Positions 33,941-44,984 of a stretch of 64,000 nucleotides of DNA are shown here, piece after piece; the stretch's first letter is position 1; each line of letters opens with the position of its first letter. The position numbers and the translations under genes were made by a program. A model generated the notes under the pieces. It saw nothing but the letters and a program-made list of their open reading frames with translations. It did no database searches and was not told the origin of the DNA. The stretch spans positions 31,626,446 to 31,690,445 of the forward strand of contig CM034315.1 of the NCBI GenBank assembly GCA_019925795.1, given 5' to 3'. This stretch comes from Dendrobium chrysotoxum. Taxonomy: Eukaryota; Streptophyta; Magnoliopsida; Asparagales; Orchidaceae.

Positions 33941-34440
33941 AATTAATTAATGCTAATGATGTTACAGCTACCTTAAATATAATAATGGGTCGTTTATTTC
34001 GATGGATTTATATGGTCGAAGTTGAGGATTTTATAGTTAACAAAAGAGTTTTGTTAGATGTAACTAATGGCACGAAGGATGGTTGGCCAGTGGAGATATT
34101 GAGGTGGGAATACTTTATTTGTCTCATTCCTAAAAAAAAAAAAATATTTACTGTGCATCTTATTGGTTGGATTAAGTGAGCCAAGTTGGCGAATGTGTTG
34201 GTTTGAATTCGACTCATTAAGAAGCTCATGAGTCGATCTTATCATTCCATGAGTTTGAGAAAACAAAAGAGTAAGCAATTGTGACACCTTAATAAAAAAA
34301 TATATTTGTAGCTAAACATTTATCAGGAATAATTGAAAAATTCAATAGGCGGAAGAAGAAAGAAATCATTGTGACTTGGTCTTGAGGATCACCATTGTTA
34401 TGCCTTTGAACATTTGCGGTGGTAGATAAATATAGTGTTT
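33941..34440. other. Unassigned sequence
   Basis: A 64-codon plus-strand frame at 33985-34179 and overlapping minus-strand frames match no family I know. Probably chance. Confidence 0.35.
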
Positions 34441-34630
34441 AATATTCTAATTTTGTACAAAGATCCAACACATAAATAAATAAGAGAGATGTGTGCAAAA
34501 GTCATAAGAGATATTAGAATTTTTACATGAATAATTCTAAAAAGGAAAAAAAAAAAACATTGTGCCTTGTTCAGTTAAAATGATTATACTAATGTTTGTA
34601 GTCAAGTACCAATGAGTAATATAAATGTTA
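34440..34630 (-). repeat. Fragment related to the Tat B LTR
   Basis: AGATATTAGAATTTTTACATG ... TTCAGTTAAAATGATTATACTA resembles 29326-29405 (CACTAGAATTTTTTATGTTG ... TTAGTTGAAATGATTCTACTA) and 16490-16560. Only the R/U5 end is present. Orientation follows the LTR B copies. Confidence 0.5.
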
Positions 34631-34634
34631 AGGC

Positions 34635-35510
34635 TGGGATAAGTCCATATTTGCATTGCATTACCTAGGTTCTAGCCACTATTGTTTAGTGTCCAAATTA
34701 GACTTAAGATCCGGGGCTGACCCAAAATTATAAGTCCACAACTTTTTGGAATATAATCCCAACTTTTTAATAAAATGACTACTCAAATTAAACTTTCTCT
34801 CAAAACCAAATTATAAAGCCCAACACGTAGGGTAAATTGAGGCATTTCTAAATCATTTAAGAATCTAAAAAGATCTCCTACTTCTCCTCCGTTGGCCTCC
34901 AGAAATAAATGTTCAAAATTTTACACAATCCCAGTTGAGATTCAAGCCTCACTTCTTTGATATCATTCATTGAGAATTCTAAATAGAATTTCTATCATTA
35001 TTTTAATCGAGTGTTTTAAAAAAAACTCAAGCTTCATACGATGTAATTAACTACAAGGGCTTGCCATAGTAGGAGATTTAAGACCCCAGATCAATTTTAA
35101 AATTTAATTAATTCTATTTGAAAAAATTAAGAAAATTAATGATGATCATAATCATCATATTCGAGTGCTTAATCAGAAATGATATTTTCTTCCCTTGGGA
35201 AGATATAACATTTGTTGTTATGACCTCGGATATGAAATTAACAATAACATATCCAGATTATCGTAACAAAATATTTGATCGAACATCATTTTGACCCTTT
35301 AGGGTCATATGTAGTTCCTTCCTACATTTGGCTAAGATATTCATGATAAAATTCATAATTCTGGATCAAAATCATTAAAAAAATTTATCTTTGCCTTTCG
35401 ATGTGGTATTTTATTTCTAATGGTAAAATTCAAAAGGCTATCTCAAGTTTTCTCAAGGAAATTATAATTTCAATTATTTTGCATCTTTCAAAAGAAAAGC
35501 ATGAAAAACA
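34635..35510 (+). mobile_element. Tat-type gypsy 5' LTR (element C)
   Basis: Starts TGGGATAAGTCC, ends ATGAAAAACA just before a PBS, 876 bp. A second copy lies at 54365-55250 and matches throughout (for example AATAAAATGACTACTCAAAT, GAGGCATTTCTAAATC and GACCCTTTAGGGTCATATG). Left flank AAGGC; no matching right flank could be paired. Confidence 0.75.
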
Positions 35511-35514
35511 AAAG

Positions 35515-35532
35515 TGGCGACTCCACTTGGGA
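35515..35532 (+). promoter_or_regulatory. Primer-binding site, tRNA-Arg type (element C)
   Basis: TGGCGACTCCACTTGGGA, four bases after the LTR end. TGGCGACTCC(A/G)CTGGGGA is the arginine-tRNA site used by Ogre/Tat elements; one extra T and little else differs. Confidence 0.8.
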
Positions 35533-37690
35533 AAATCCCTATCTCCATCTTTAATAATGAAAGAAATTTTATTGCATCGGTAGTTTTGACTACCCTCCTT
35601 CTGTTGGTCCCTCTACCCATTCTTCCTTGGATGAGTGTGGCCAACATCAAAAAGAAAAAAAAATAATAAGAAAGGTGAGTGAGCAAACATCTATGAAAAT
35701 TTAGGTTTTGATATTTTACCCTAAGTTAATGGGTGGAATGAAAGAGTCGAGCCAACTCTTGAGATTTTCATGTCAATTTTGTAGACCTTAAGAATTGATT
35801 GAAATGCAACATGTTGAGCTACAAAATTTGAAGAAGATTCATCAATGTCATATTCAAAGGCAAAATTCCTATTAAATTAATTAAAATCAACCTTAGATAT
35901 CATTGTCATATGCTATACCATAGTATCTCCTTGTAGCTTGACATATGTAATAAGAACCCAAATTTTCTCTAAGTCATAAGTCATCCTTGCATCTTACCAC
36001 CATATGTTGGGCCATATTTCCTATAACTCAACAGATGTGATAAGACATAAAATCAACTAATTCAAATCATCCTTTCTAAATTTTAGATAATCAATCACAC
36101 TATAATGGCTGGCAAACTGACCTTCTTCCTAGACAAAAACCTATACATTGAAAAGTTAATCTATAATAACTCGATTCAATTTGGAATGGGGTTTTAGACC
36201 CTCAAGTTGACTGATTTAAAGGACTAGAAGTGGACTTAGCTGCTCACAGTGAAAAGGATATCCCCTTGGTTGAGATTGACTCCCCCACTGCCAAAATGTA
36301 GGTTGTTGTCACCCTCATACCTACTATATCCTCTACTAAGGGGATAAGAAACTAAAATTTGCAGTCAATATTGAAGTCACTTCTATATTTGAAAGCAGGG
36401 GCAAGTATTGGAATGCCCTTCACCAATAAGAATCAAAGGAAGCAATTCCTGCGCTGAGTTAGGAAGAATATCACTAAATCAATAAAGATGGCTGAGTTGA
36501 AAGCCCTAGGTCAAGTAGAGCTTAAAATTATTGAGGAGCTATCTATTCCTGCCTCCTCTCCCCTTCTCAGAAGGAGTTATTTCAACCCCCTCGCTTTCAT
36601 TACCTGTGAGGGTTACTAGGATAGCATGCCCTCCACCATGCCTACTGGATTATACTATCAAAAGAACTCCTAAGGAAAAGCAAATCCAAAGGACCATGAT
36701 ATTGAGAAATATAATCCACAAATGTGTTGCTCAAGTAGGTGAAACCAAGGAACAGTATAAGAAACACCTAAAGGAGGTGGTTTCTCATAGATTTGAGAAA
36801 GAGACTTTAAAGGAAGAAAAGACTGAAGCAAGGAATTTGACATCTCAACATGTGAGGAAAAATAAGAAATATGTGAGATAGCCAACGATGTCTGCACTAG
36901 TGGATTGCTACCATTGGGTGCCTCACATCCCATCTACCAAGATGGAGGGGATTATTTTTGTTGGATCTAGAAAAGGTCTCCATCACAACGATAGGCCACC
37001 GATCCCTCCTCTTAAAATAACAAAGCTGGACTCAATTATAGTTAAGCCTTAAGAAGAGGAAAAAGATAAGAAATTGGCAGAAGTTAAGGTCAAGAGGCCC
37101 ATGTCTCCAGAAAAGTATTACACCCCAAGAAGCTCAGTAAGAATAAGAATCCCTAACCACCTATTGATATCCCTAGGCTCCCTACTCAGAGGCGTGAGGG
37201 CTCCACCTCACTAAATATATGAGGCTCTATTCCTCAAGCTCCTCTATCACCTTTTAACAAGGAAGCCCCTCAACCTATTATGGATGCCACCCATGTGACT
37301 ACTAACGTTGGGAAAATCAAACGAGAAGGGATAGTACCCAGTATAGATAACACAATGATTAACCAAGTAATGGGTGAGTCTCTTGATTTCACAGAGGACC
37401 TTTAGCTACAAGACATTCTGTCTAAGCTAGTTGAGCAAGAATTTAATGACATGATGATTATAGTGGTTACCTACCCGTCGACCCTTAGTCGATGGAGGAT
37501 AGATTGGTCAATGAGGTGGTCCAAGAAATTTGAGACATCCTTAAAAAGAAAGAGGCCATAGAAGCCTTCAACCTAGATTTGTATAGTATTTTGATGGTTG
37601 AAGATGATGCTACTGCTGGCAGTATTAACATGGTTTGAAGTGGGAGTATCAGCCATAGATGCTGAGCCTAGTAGACATAGGTCAGCCAGA
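35533..37690 (+). pseudogene. Element C leader and gag-upstream ORF remnant
   Basis: Long leader, then weak coding sequence in changing frames. At 36531-36881 a frame ends in a Lys/Glu-rich helix (KEQYKKHLKEVVSHRFEKET) and at 37010-37300 Pro/Lys-rich stretches follow. Ogre-type Tat elements often carry an extra ORF here. I recognise no domain. It may equally be the N-terminal part of gag. Confidence 0.4.
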
Positions 37691-39065
37691 GAAGAGGATT
37701 CAGTGGTAATTCTTTCTGATTCAGATGTGTCAGTTAGGCTAAGGGATAAGAGTGAATATATGAAGAACCTATAAGGGAAAATTGAGGAAATGCTTTTAAG
37801 GGTAAAGGAAATAAAGAGTCAACTTGCTAAGACACAATAGCCTTAACTAAAGCTGTCACAACCTATGGTGCACATAATGGGTTACCATACTAAAAACCTG
37901 GTAGCCCCTACCAGTTCCAGTGTCAGCTCTAGTAGTTCCCCCAGCACAAGCAGTAGCCCCTTCAATTCCTATAGTGCCAACTGATAAGGCCATTAAGCAT
38001 ATTATTTAGACCTAGGTGAGGGAGGCTTTAGCCAATTCCCAAGGAGCCACATCTATTCCAAAGGTTAGGCCCTACCCCAAGGAATATGACTTAGTTTCTT
38101 ATTCGAAGGGCTTCGTCACACCTTCTTTTAAAGTTTTTAGTAGTATTAAAAATTTGAGGCAACACTTAGCCCACATTCGTCCAAGCTGTTGCAATGCATG
38201 AGGGTCAGATGCTCTACTATTTTGCAAATTTGTTAGTAGTCTCTCTAGAATCACTTTTGAGTGGTATGCCCATTTGTTGAATAATTCTATGAGAACCTTC
38301 ACTGAGTTGGAGGATCTATTGTTAAAGAGATTATCTGAAGCTCAACATCGTATTATTATGGGCGATAAGGTTGTCGAGAATAAGTAGCCAGGAGAGTCTC
38401 TGGTTGAGTACATCTTGAGATGATGAAATCTCTCGATGAGGTGTGAACTAAAGCTGTAAGAGAAACACATAGTGGAAATTCTTTTAAAGAATATTCACGG
38501 TACTGTTACTTTTCTTTTGAAAGGGTTCATAATCAAAACCTTTGAAAAGCTTCTGAACAAGGCAAATAACCTAGTAGAAGAGTCTTCTCAGATGCCATTC
38601 TTAAAAGATTCGTCTAATGAGAAGAAACCAAACAAACCTTATAAGCCATTTAAGAAGAGGGCAGCAACATTCTCTATAGTAGATAAGGAGAAGAAACCAA
38701 CTACTAGTCAATCGAGTGGTCCTCCACCACAGATAATTCAAAAATAACCATTCCAAGTATCCCCTCAACCTACTAGGGAGCCTTACTCAATCTCTTTTAA
38801 AGAAGGATTAGTGAAATTCTATCCATTTAATTGAGTGTCAGTAAGGAAGATCTTCAAGAGTCTCTTAAAGAAGGTAAACTTTAGATTCCTAGAGGCTAAG
38901 AAGCTGGAAGAGGCAAATAAGAGGGATGACCCAAATTTTTTCCCCTACCATTGCATATTGGGACAAACAATCAAAGACTATATTTTCTTTAAGGACTAGC
39001 ATGAGAAAAACTACACACAGTGCAACATCATAATTCCTAAAGAGTATTTGGTAGATATGGATTAG
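37691..39065 (+). pseudogene. gag: Tat/Ogre-like gag (element C)
   Basis: Gag of a Tat-lineage element. After a coiled-coil (KIEEMLLRVKEIKSQL) and a Ser-rich linker, the core reads RPYPKEYDLVSYSKGFVTPS (38059-38118), FKVFSSIKNLRQHLAHIRP, then DALLFCKFVSSLSRITFEWY and LNNSMRTFTELEDLLLKRLS. KNIHGTVTFLLKGFIIKTFE and a Lys/Pro-rich tail follow (38472-38747). A zinc-finger-like remnant near 38940-39000 reads FPYHCILGQTIKDYIFFKD where relatives have C-x-Y-H-x-x-x-G-H-x-T-x-D-C; most ligands are lost. Several TAG/TGA stops. Confidence 0.8.
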
Positions 39066-39770
39066 TGGTCCATAAAAATAATCTCAAGTAAACACTCTGA
39101 CAATTTCTCTATCAATTGATGATTGTTGGGAAATTACTCTATCTCAGACATTTAAAAGTTGATTAACAAATTATTTCATCTTTCTCAATAGTAGCTGATG
39201 AGAGCTTGGGGACCAATCTTGGAGGTTGAGTTGGAGGCATCGTAGGAGGATTTTGAGATTGTTTCTTCTCCAGTAGTTGTAGGAACTACTGTAAATAATA
39301 GGAAGAAAAAGAGTGAAACTTTTATAGAGAAGGAACATCTTAATGAGAGATATATTCAGGTGGTGGATGGTTGCATAATACCCTTGTCCCCATTGATGTT
39401 ATTTGTCTTTTACTTTGACATGCCAAAGGTAAAGGGTTAAAAATTAATGAAAAAAGATCCTTCTACGTACATTTTAATGATTAAACATAGGAACAAAATG
39501 CAAAATGAATCTTCTATAGAAGAACTCAAAATTCAGTAGTGATTATTCAAGATCTTCAACAACTCGATTCTCCCAATTTGACCACGAAAGGGGGAGATGA
39601 ATCTGAGATCTTATTACATGGTGACACCCCCAAAATTAACTTTCAAGGGAGTCCAATCATGATAGATTTTTTATATTAGAACTCCCCATCAATTCAATCA
39701 TCTAATAAGAGCGTAGACCCCGCTACAGTTTGTCCTCCCGAGGAGACCATAGAGGTATAACTTTATGGTG
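39066..39770 (+). other. Gag-protease linker of element C
   Basis: Poorly conserved coding-like sequence with stops, in the position of the variable linker of Tat polyproteins. No domain recognised. Confidence 0.4.
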
Positions 39771-40470
39771 GAAAAGTCTTACGCCTTAGACTTCCTCCTC
39801 AGGAAAAAAGACAAACAAGTCATGTATAATGATCCAATTCAATCTCTTCCTCAACAATCAAATCTTCCTTCCAATCCACTGGGTCCCGATCCCCATGTTC
39901 CTAGTAACATCTTAGCTCATCTTAGGAAGCAACCAGCTAAGTTGAGCATCTACGATGCCCTCATCCTCTCAAAGGAGATGAGAGAATCTTCAATCAAATC
40001 ACTTCTTGACACATAGATTTGCTTAGCTCAGTTAGCTATGACTTCAAAAGATGAAGCTCTATACTTTATGGAAATCCCATTGGTAACCTTTTCAAATGAT
40101 GATCTACTCTTGGGGACTATCGATCAAAATCTCTTGATGTGGGTAACTTTAAGTTATCCAGAGTTCTTATTGATCTGTGTCCATCAATCAATGTGATGAA
40201 TGTAAAGACTCTTGTATACCTTAAGGTTGATACACGTAAGCTCACCACTGATAAAATAATGTTATGTAGGTTCAATGAGAAGGGCGCGAAGGATTTAGGT
40301 TCAATCACACTCTTTTGAGAGATAGGAGAGTAAAAAATAGAAGCCAAATTTCACATTATTGATTCAGCGACATCCTTCAATGCACTTCTAGGTTGGCCCT
40401 AGATCCTTGAGTATAGGATGATTCTATCTACCCTACACCAATGCATCAAGTACTAACGAGATGGCATTGA
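39771..40470 (+). pseudogene. Tat/Ogre-like protease (element C)
   Basis: Begins with the pre-protease helix typical of the lineage (ILAHLRKQPAKLSIYDALIL, 39928-39987), then EIPLVTFSNDDLLLG. In the next frame KLSRVLIDLCPSINVMNVKT follows: the catalytic Asp is present but D-x-G-S is changed to D-L-C-P-S, so the active site is lost. It continues GAKDLGSITLF, EAKFHIIDSATSFNALLGWP and STLHQCIKY, the last three being strong family landmarks. Confidence 0.85.
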
Positions 40471-41560
40471 ATACATGATTAACGTTGATCTACAATAATT
40501 CTCTATTCACAAGATTATCATCTACGAAGATGCCATATACTATGCACCTAAAGGGTCCACTTCCTATTCTAAAAATGAGATAATAATTAAAGGGGAGAAG
40601 GCAAATGAACAACATTATAAAGGAAATAAAAAATAAAAAAGAGAAAAAGATAAAAGTACAAAAAATAAAATAATTAGATAGTGAAGATAACGTCAAGGGC
40701 GTGGTCATTAGGCCTCCAAACATTTTCCCCAAAAGAGGTCGAAAGATGGCCCAAAGTTCATGTGGTTGAGGCCCTGCTTCATGTGGAAGAAGAACACCCC
40801 CGATGAACATTGATTTAGAGTTAAGTTTGAAGGATGACACAAAAGTACAAGGTGAAAGAATCCTTTTTGATTTCATCAAGATAAATCCTCCTCCAAAATT
40901 TGATCTCACTTTAGAATAAGATAATGACCTAGAGGGTGATACTTCAAAGGTTTAAAGTGGCGAACATGAATTAGCTATGTATCAAAGGCTTTGTAGAAGA
41001 GTTAAAGCCTTAACCTTAACCCCACTATCTTTTAACAGGGTTTTAGATTTAGTAATTAAGGACTCTCCTAACTTAAACACTAAAGTAAGAAAAGTCCAAA
41101 AGTTTTTTATTAGCTCTGCCTCAATGATGGAAGATGATGCAATCCTTGAGGAGGCAGATTTCAATGAATTAATTGAATTAGCTCTTGGCTATTTTCCTAT
41201 ATGTATAAGAAATTATGTCTATTAAGGATTCACATTGGGCCAATGAACAAAGGGTAAGGTTAGATACCACGAGAGCCTCTAGTATACAAAAAATAAAAGA
41301 AATTTTTGCAGTGGTATCGACTTTGGTACTGTGGGTTTATTTGATGATGATGAATACTATCTTGTGATAATGAATCATCCTAAATCCAAGAAGATCCCTA
41401 TAAAAATCTTTGACCCCCTTGATGAGCTCTGTTTGGAGACATAAGATGGCTTGGATGAACTTCAAGTTCGAGATGCACCCCCTAAATTTAAAGAAGAGAT
41501 TAAACTGATAGTTCACAAACTCAAGAAATTAACCTTGGAATAGAGGATGACCCTCACCCT
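40471..41560 (+). pseudogene. Protease-RT linker of element C
   Basis: Acidic linker: LNTKVRKVQKFFISSASMME then EEADFNELIELALGYF (40977-41225), later DDEYYLVIMNHPKSKKIPI and DELQVRDAPPKFKEEIKL. Relatives have a similar acidic region before RT. An A-rich stretch at 40590-40680 interrupts it. No splice signals were convincing enough to propose an Ogre-type intron. Confidence 0.55.
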
Positions 41561-42637
41561 ACTTTCATTAGCTATTTGTTGAGTGAGCATGAAACAAATG
41601 ATCTAATTAAACTTCTTTCTAAGTTTATGGGCTACTTCACTTGGATATATAATAAAATATCGGGATTATCCATTTACGTAGTAGTTCTTAAACTTGAAAT
41701 TTGACATGATGCCATTCTTGTTAAGGATGCTCCTTCACACATGCATCTAGAAATTGAGCAACTAGTCATTTCTAAAATCAAGATATTGGTTGAGGTTAGA
41801 TTTATTTGAGAGGAAAAATATCCCTCTTGGGTATCCTGTGTCATACCGATTCAAAAGAAAAATAGTCAAATTCGAATCTATGTCAACTATAGGGATCTGA
41901 ATAAGGTGAGTACTGAGGATGAATTACCTTTATCGATACCCAAGCTCATGGTAGAAATTGCCTCTTCACATATTATTTTCTCTTTTATTGATGGCTTATC
42001 TGGTTATAACCAAATTAAGATGGCCCGAGAAGATGAGAGAAACACTACATTGATAATTCCTATAGGTATCTTTTATTATAAGGTGATGCCATTCGGGAAA
42101 AAAAATGCTAGTACAACCCATCAACATGTGATGGCCAATTTTTTTGATGAATTGATCCATAATCAAGTTGAATGCTACATCGATGATTTGGTAATCAAGA
42201 GTAAAGTCAAAGAGGATCACATGTATGACTTAAGAATTATCTTCAAGCGGTTACGCTGCTACAACCTCAAAATGAACCCCTTGAAGTGTACTTTAAGCAT
42301 TACTTCAAGAAAATTTTGGGGTTTTGTAGTGAGGCACAGTGGAATTGAAATTGATCCTACTAAGATCGAAGCCATCTTAAATATGTTGCCTCCCAATAGC
42401 CTTACTCAACTAAGGTCCCTTCAAGGTAGGTTGGCATATATAAGAAGGTTCATTTCTAACCTCTCTGGAAGATGCCAATCCTTCTTTGTGTTGGCTAAAA
42501 AGAATGCCAAATTCATATGGGATGAGAAATGTCAAAGTGCCTTTAAAAATATCCAGCAATATCTTATTAATATGATACTATTAGCAGCCCCTATTCCGGG
42601 GAAACCTCTTATTCTCTACACCACGGCTCCGGACTAG
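41561..42637 (+). pseudogene. Tat/Ogre-like reverse transcriptase (element C)
   Basis: RVT_1-type reverse transcriptase, the best preserved pol domain here, with a 243-codon open frame from 41906. Upstream pieces in other frames: SYLLSEHETNDLIKLLSKF and YPSWVSCVIPIQKKN. Then RIYVNYRDLNKV, FSFIDGLSGYNQIKMAREDE, FYYKVMPFGKKNASTTHQHV, the catalytic box CYIDDLVIKSK (about 42172-42204), NPLKCTLSITSRKFWGFVV, and the thumb with LRSLQGRLAYIRRFISNLSG. The first catalytic Asp (FSFID) and the Y-x-D-D pair are intact, but upstream stops make it inactive. Confidence 0.95.
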
Positions 42638-42960
42638 TCACTTGGTGCCTTGTTGGCTCAAGTCAATAATGAGGTAAAAGAAAATACTATCTACTACCTG
42701 AGCCAATGACTTCTCCCTACAAAAGTTTGATATCCTTCCCTTAAGAAGCACAATCTTACTTTAGCTTTTGAAGCCCAAAATCTAAGGCACTACATTCTTT
42801 CTCATCATATGAGCTTGATTTTAAGAGTCAATCCATTGTAATATCTTATGACTTGACCTACATTGTCAGGATATCTGGCATGATGGTCTATGATATTACT
42901 TCAATTCAAGATAACTTTCATTCTTTTGTGTGCTATGAAAAGACAGCCCATTGGTGACTT
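42570..42960 (+). pseudogene. First RNase H (element C)
   Basis: Follows RT directly: PGKPLILYTTAPD-stop-SLGALLAQ, then ENTIYYLSQ, NLTLAFEAQNLRHYILSHHM and YLA-stop-WSMILLQFKITF. This is the standard gypsy RNase H with its L-Y-x-x-x-x and Y-Y-L-S landmarks. At least two stops. Confidence 0.85.
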
Positions 42961-43019
42961 CCTTATAGCGCTCCTGTTGCCAGCATGATCTTCTTCTCTA
43001 AATGATGATTTACCTGACA

Positions 43020-43490
43020 AATAAATTATAGGTTTTAAAAAATTTAATGACCATGTTTGGGAATTATATTTTCACGGTGCGGCGTCCACCTTGTGAGGCA
43101 ATGCATAGTAATCTACTATTCATAAGAAAGTGGGAAATGGCCTTATTTTCATAACATCAGAGAAGGGAATGATACATTTCTTCTATTACTTATCAGATCC
43201 TTGCATAAATATTGAGATTAAGTATGAAGCATTGATAACTGGTTTGGAACTTATAATGTTGATGGACATAAAAAAATTGAAATATTTGGTGATTCTCATA
43301 TATTTATCAACCATATTATAGGAACTTATAAGATTTTGAATTCGAAACTCTGAAGTGTCATCAGTATGTAAATCACGTACTCAAGAAAATTCTTGTTAAA
43401 CTATAAATAGAATTTCCTGTGGAAGCAATTCTGTAGTAGATGCATTAAAAAATCTTGCAAAGGTATTTTCCTGTCCAGAAGAAGACTCCA
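43020..43490 (+). pseudogene. Second (archaeal-like) RNase H (element C)
   Basis: After the first RNase H comes a second domain: FNDHVWELYFHGAASTL, then NGLIFITSEKGMIHFFYYLS, INIEIKYEALITGLELIMLM and DIKKLKYLVILIY. These match the D-G-A-S, G-x-V-L, A-E-Y-E-A-L and G-D-S positions of the additional RNase H that marks the Tat lineage, although the first Asp has become His and the Ala-Glu pair Ile-Lys. Frame changes follow. Confidence 0.8.
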
Positions 43491-43579
43491 TGTCTATAGA
43501 AATTTTGGGTCGTTAGGTCCTAAATCTTATAGACTTGGAGCACATCAAAAAAAATCTTCACAAGTCCTATTTATCTCTT

Positions 43580-44839
43580 CAATAACCGATAAAGGTGAAT
43601 TGAGACAACTACTTATTGATTACCTTCAAGAAGGCAAGCTTCCTCATGATAAGTCCCTTGCCAGTCAAATCTAGAAATGCACCCTCTCATATGAACTCGT
43701 GAACAACACTCTATATTGTCGATCATTCTATCAGTTGTGGCTATATTGTTTAGACAAATGAGAGACCCATAAACTAAGTTTATGCTAGATTTTGTGTTGC
43801 TCATCAATTGGATTCTAAGATGAAAATGAAAATTAAAAGACTTGGATACTATTGGCCCTTGATTATTAATGATTGCATAAACATTACAAAATGTTGTCAT
43901 CAGTGCCAAGTCCATGGTGTGATTTTACATCAACCGCCTAACATGTTGCATCCCATGATAGCTTTGTGGCCCTTCGAGAGTTGGGGCACAGATGTTATTG
44001 AGCTTATTGACCCTCCTTTTATAGGGAGTCATCAGTTCATTTTAGCGACAATTGATTACTTTTCTAAGTGGGTGGAAGCCATTCCCCTACGCCATGTAAT
44101 ATTACACTATGTCATGAAATTCTTTTGTGACCATATCGTATATTGATTCAGTGTACCCTGTAAGATCATATTTAATAATAGGTCCATGTTCATGTCAACA
44201 AAAACTAATAACTTTATAAAATGTCATGCCATTGATTGCAGATACTTAACTATCTATTACCATTGGGCTAATGGGTTTGTTGAGGCCTTGAATAAAAACT
44301 TGGTACAAATCATCAAAAGATCCTAGGTGATAATAAATACCAATGGGATGAGTGGTTGGTATAAGCCTTGCAAAACTATCATACCACTTGTAGAACCTTG
44401 ACCCAATCCACTCTATTCACATTACTGTATGGGTTCGAGACCGTGCTCCCTTTGTAAGTACAAATCCCTTCACTAAGGATTGTAGTATAGAACAAAATCA
44501 CAACAGAATGAAATACATAACTCCAGTTAGAAGATATCAAAGTCCTTGAAGAGTGTCACCTCCAAGCTCAGCAGAACGTAGAGTTATATAAAGCTTGAAT
44601 ATTAAAGCTCGTGATAAGTTAGTGTGACTTAGAACCTTCCAAGTAGGAGACTTGGTTTTGGTTCTTTGGAGGCCAATCATAGCCCACTAAAGATCAGAGG
44701 GAAGTTTGAACCAATATGGGAAGGGCCCTTTGTCATAGAGACAATCTACAAAGGAGGCTCATATCAGCTAGTTGATTGTAAAGAAAATCTCCCAATGCTG
44801 CTAGTGAATAGGTGTTTCCTTAAGAGATACTATACTTAA
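43580..44839 (+). pseudogene. Tat/Ogre-like integrase (element C)
   Basis: Zinc-binding N-terminus ending CCHQCQVHG (about 43890-43920), then the core: LHPMIALWPFESWGTDVIEL with the first catalytic Asp, FILATIDYFSKWVEAIPLRH, and after a stop the third block YYHWANGFVEALNKNLVQII with the catalytic Glu. C-terminal blocks across frames: LYGFETVLPL, FEPIWEGPFVIE and LVNRCFLKRYYT, after which TAA (about 44837) closes pol. Frameshifts separate the parts. Confidence 0.9.
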
Positions 44840-44984
44840 TGTAGCTCGACCATTAAATTAATGAAACCACCTTTAAATTTTGAACCAAATTGAATCAACT
44901 TCATCCAAATCTCAAATTCCAAAAACCTACTCAAGCTTTAATCCTTAAGGTTAGTTATGAGTTACTATGCTTCCTTCCTTAGGA

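Noticed and set aside
33671..34179. Splice-acceptor-like site followed by an open stretch, and a nearby 64-codon frame
   Set aside because: No upstream exon, donor or homology, and a SINE lies between them; too weak to call a gene.
40490..40909. 139-codon minus-strand frame with hydrophobic stretch
   Set aside because: Shadow of the plus-strand pol linker and an A-rich tract; hydrophobicity comes from poly-T codons.
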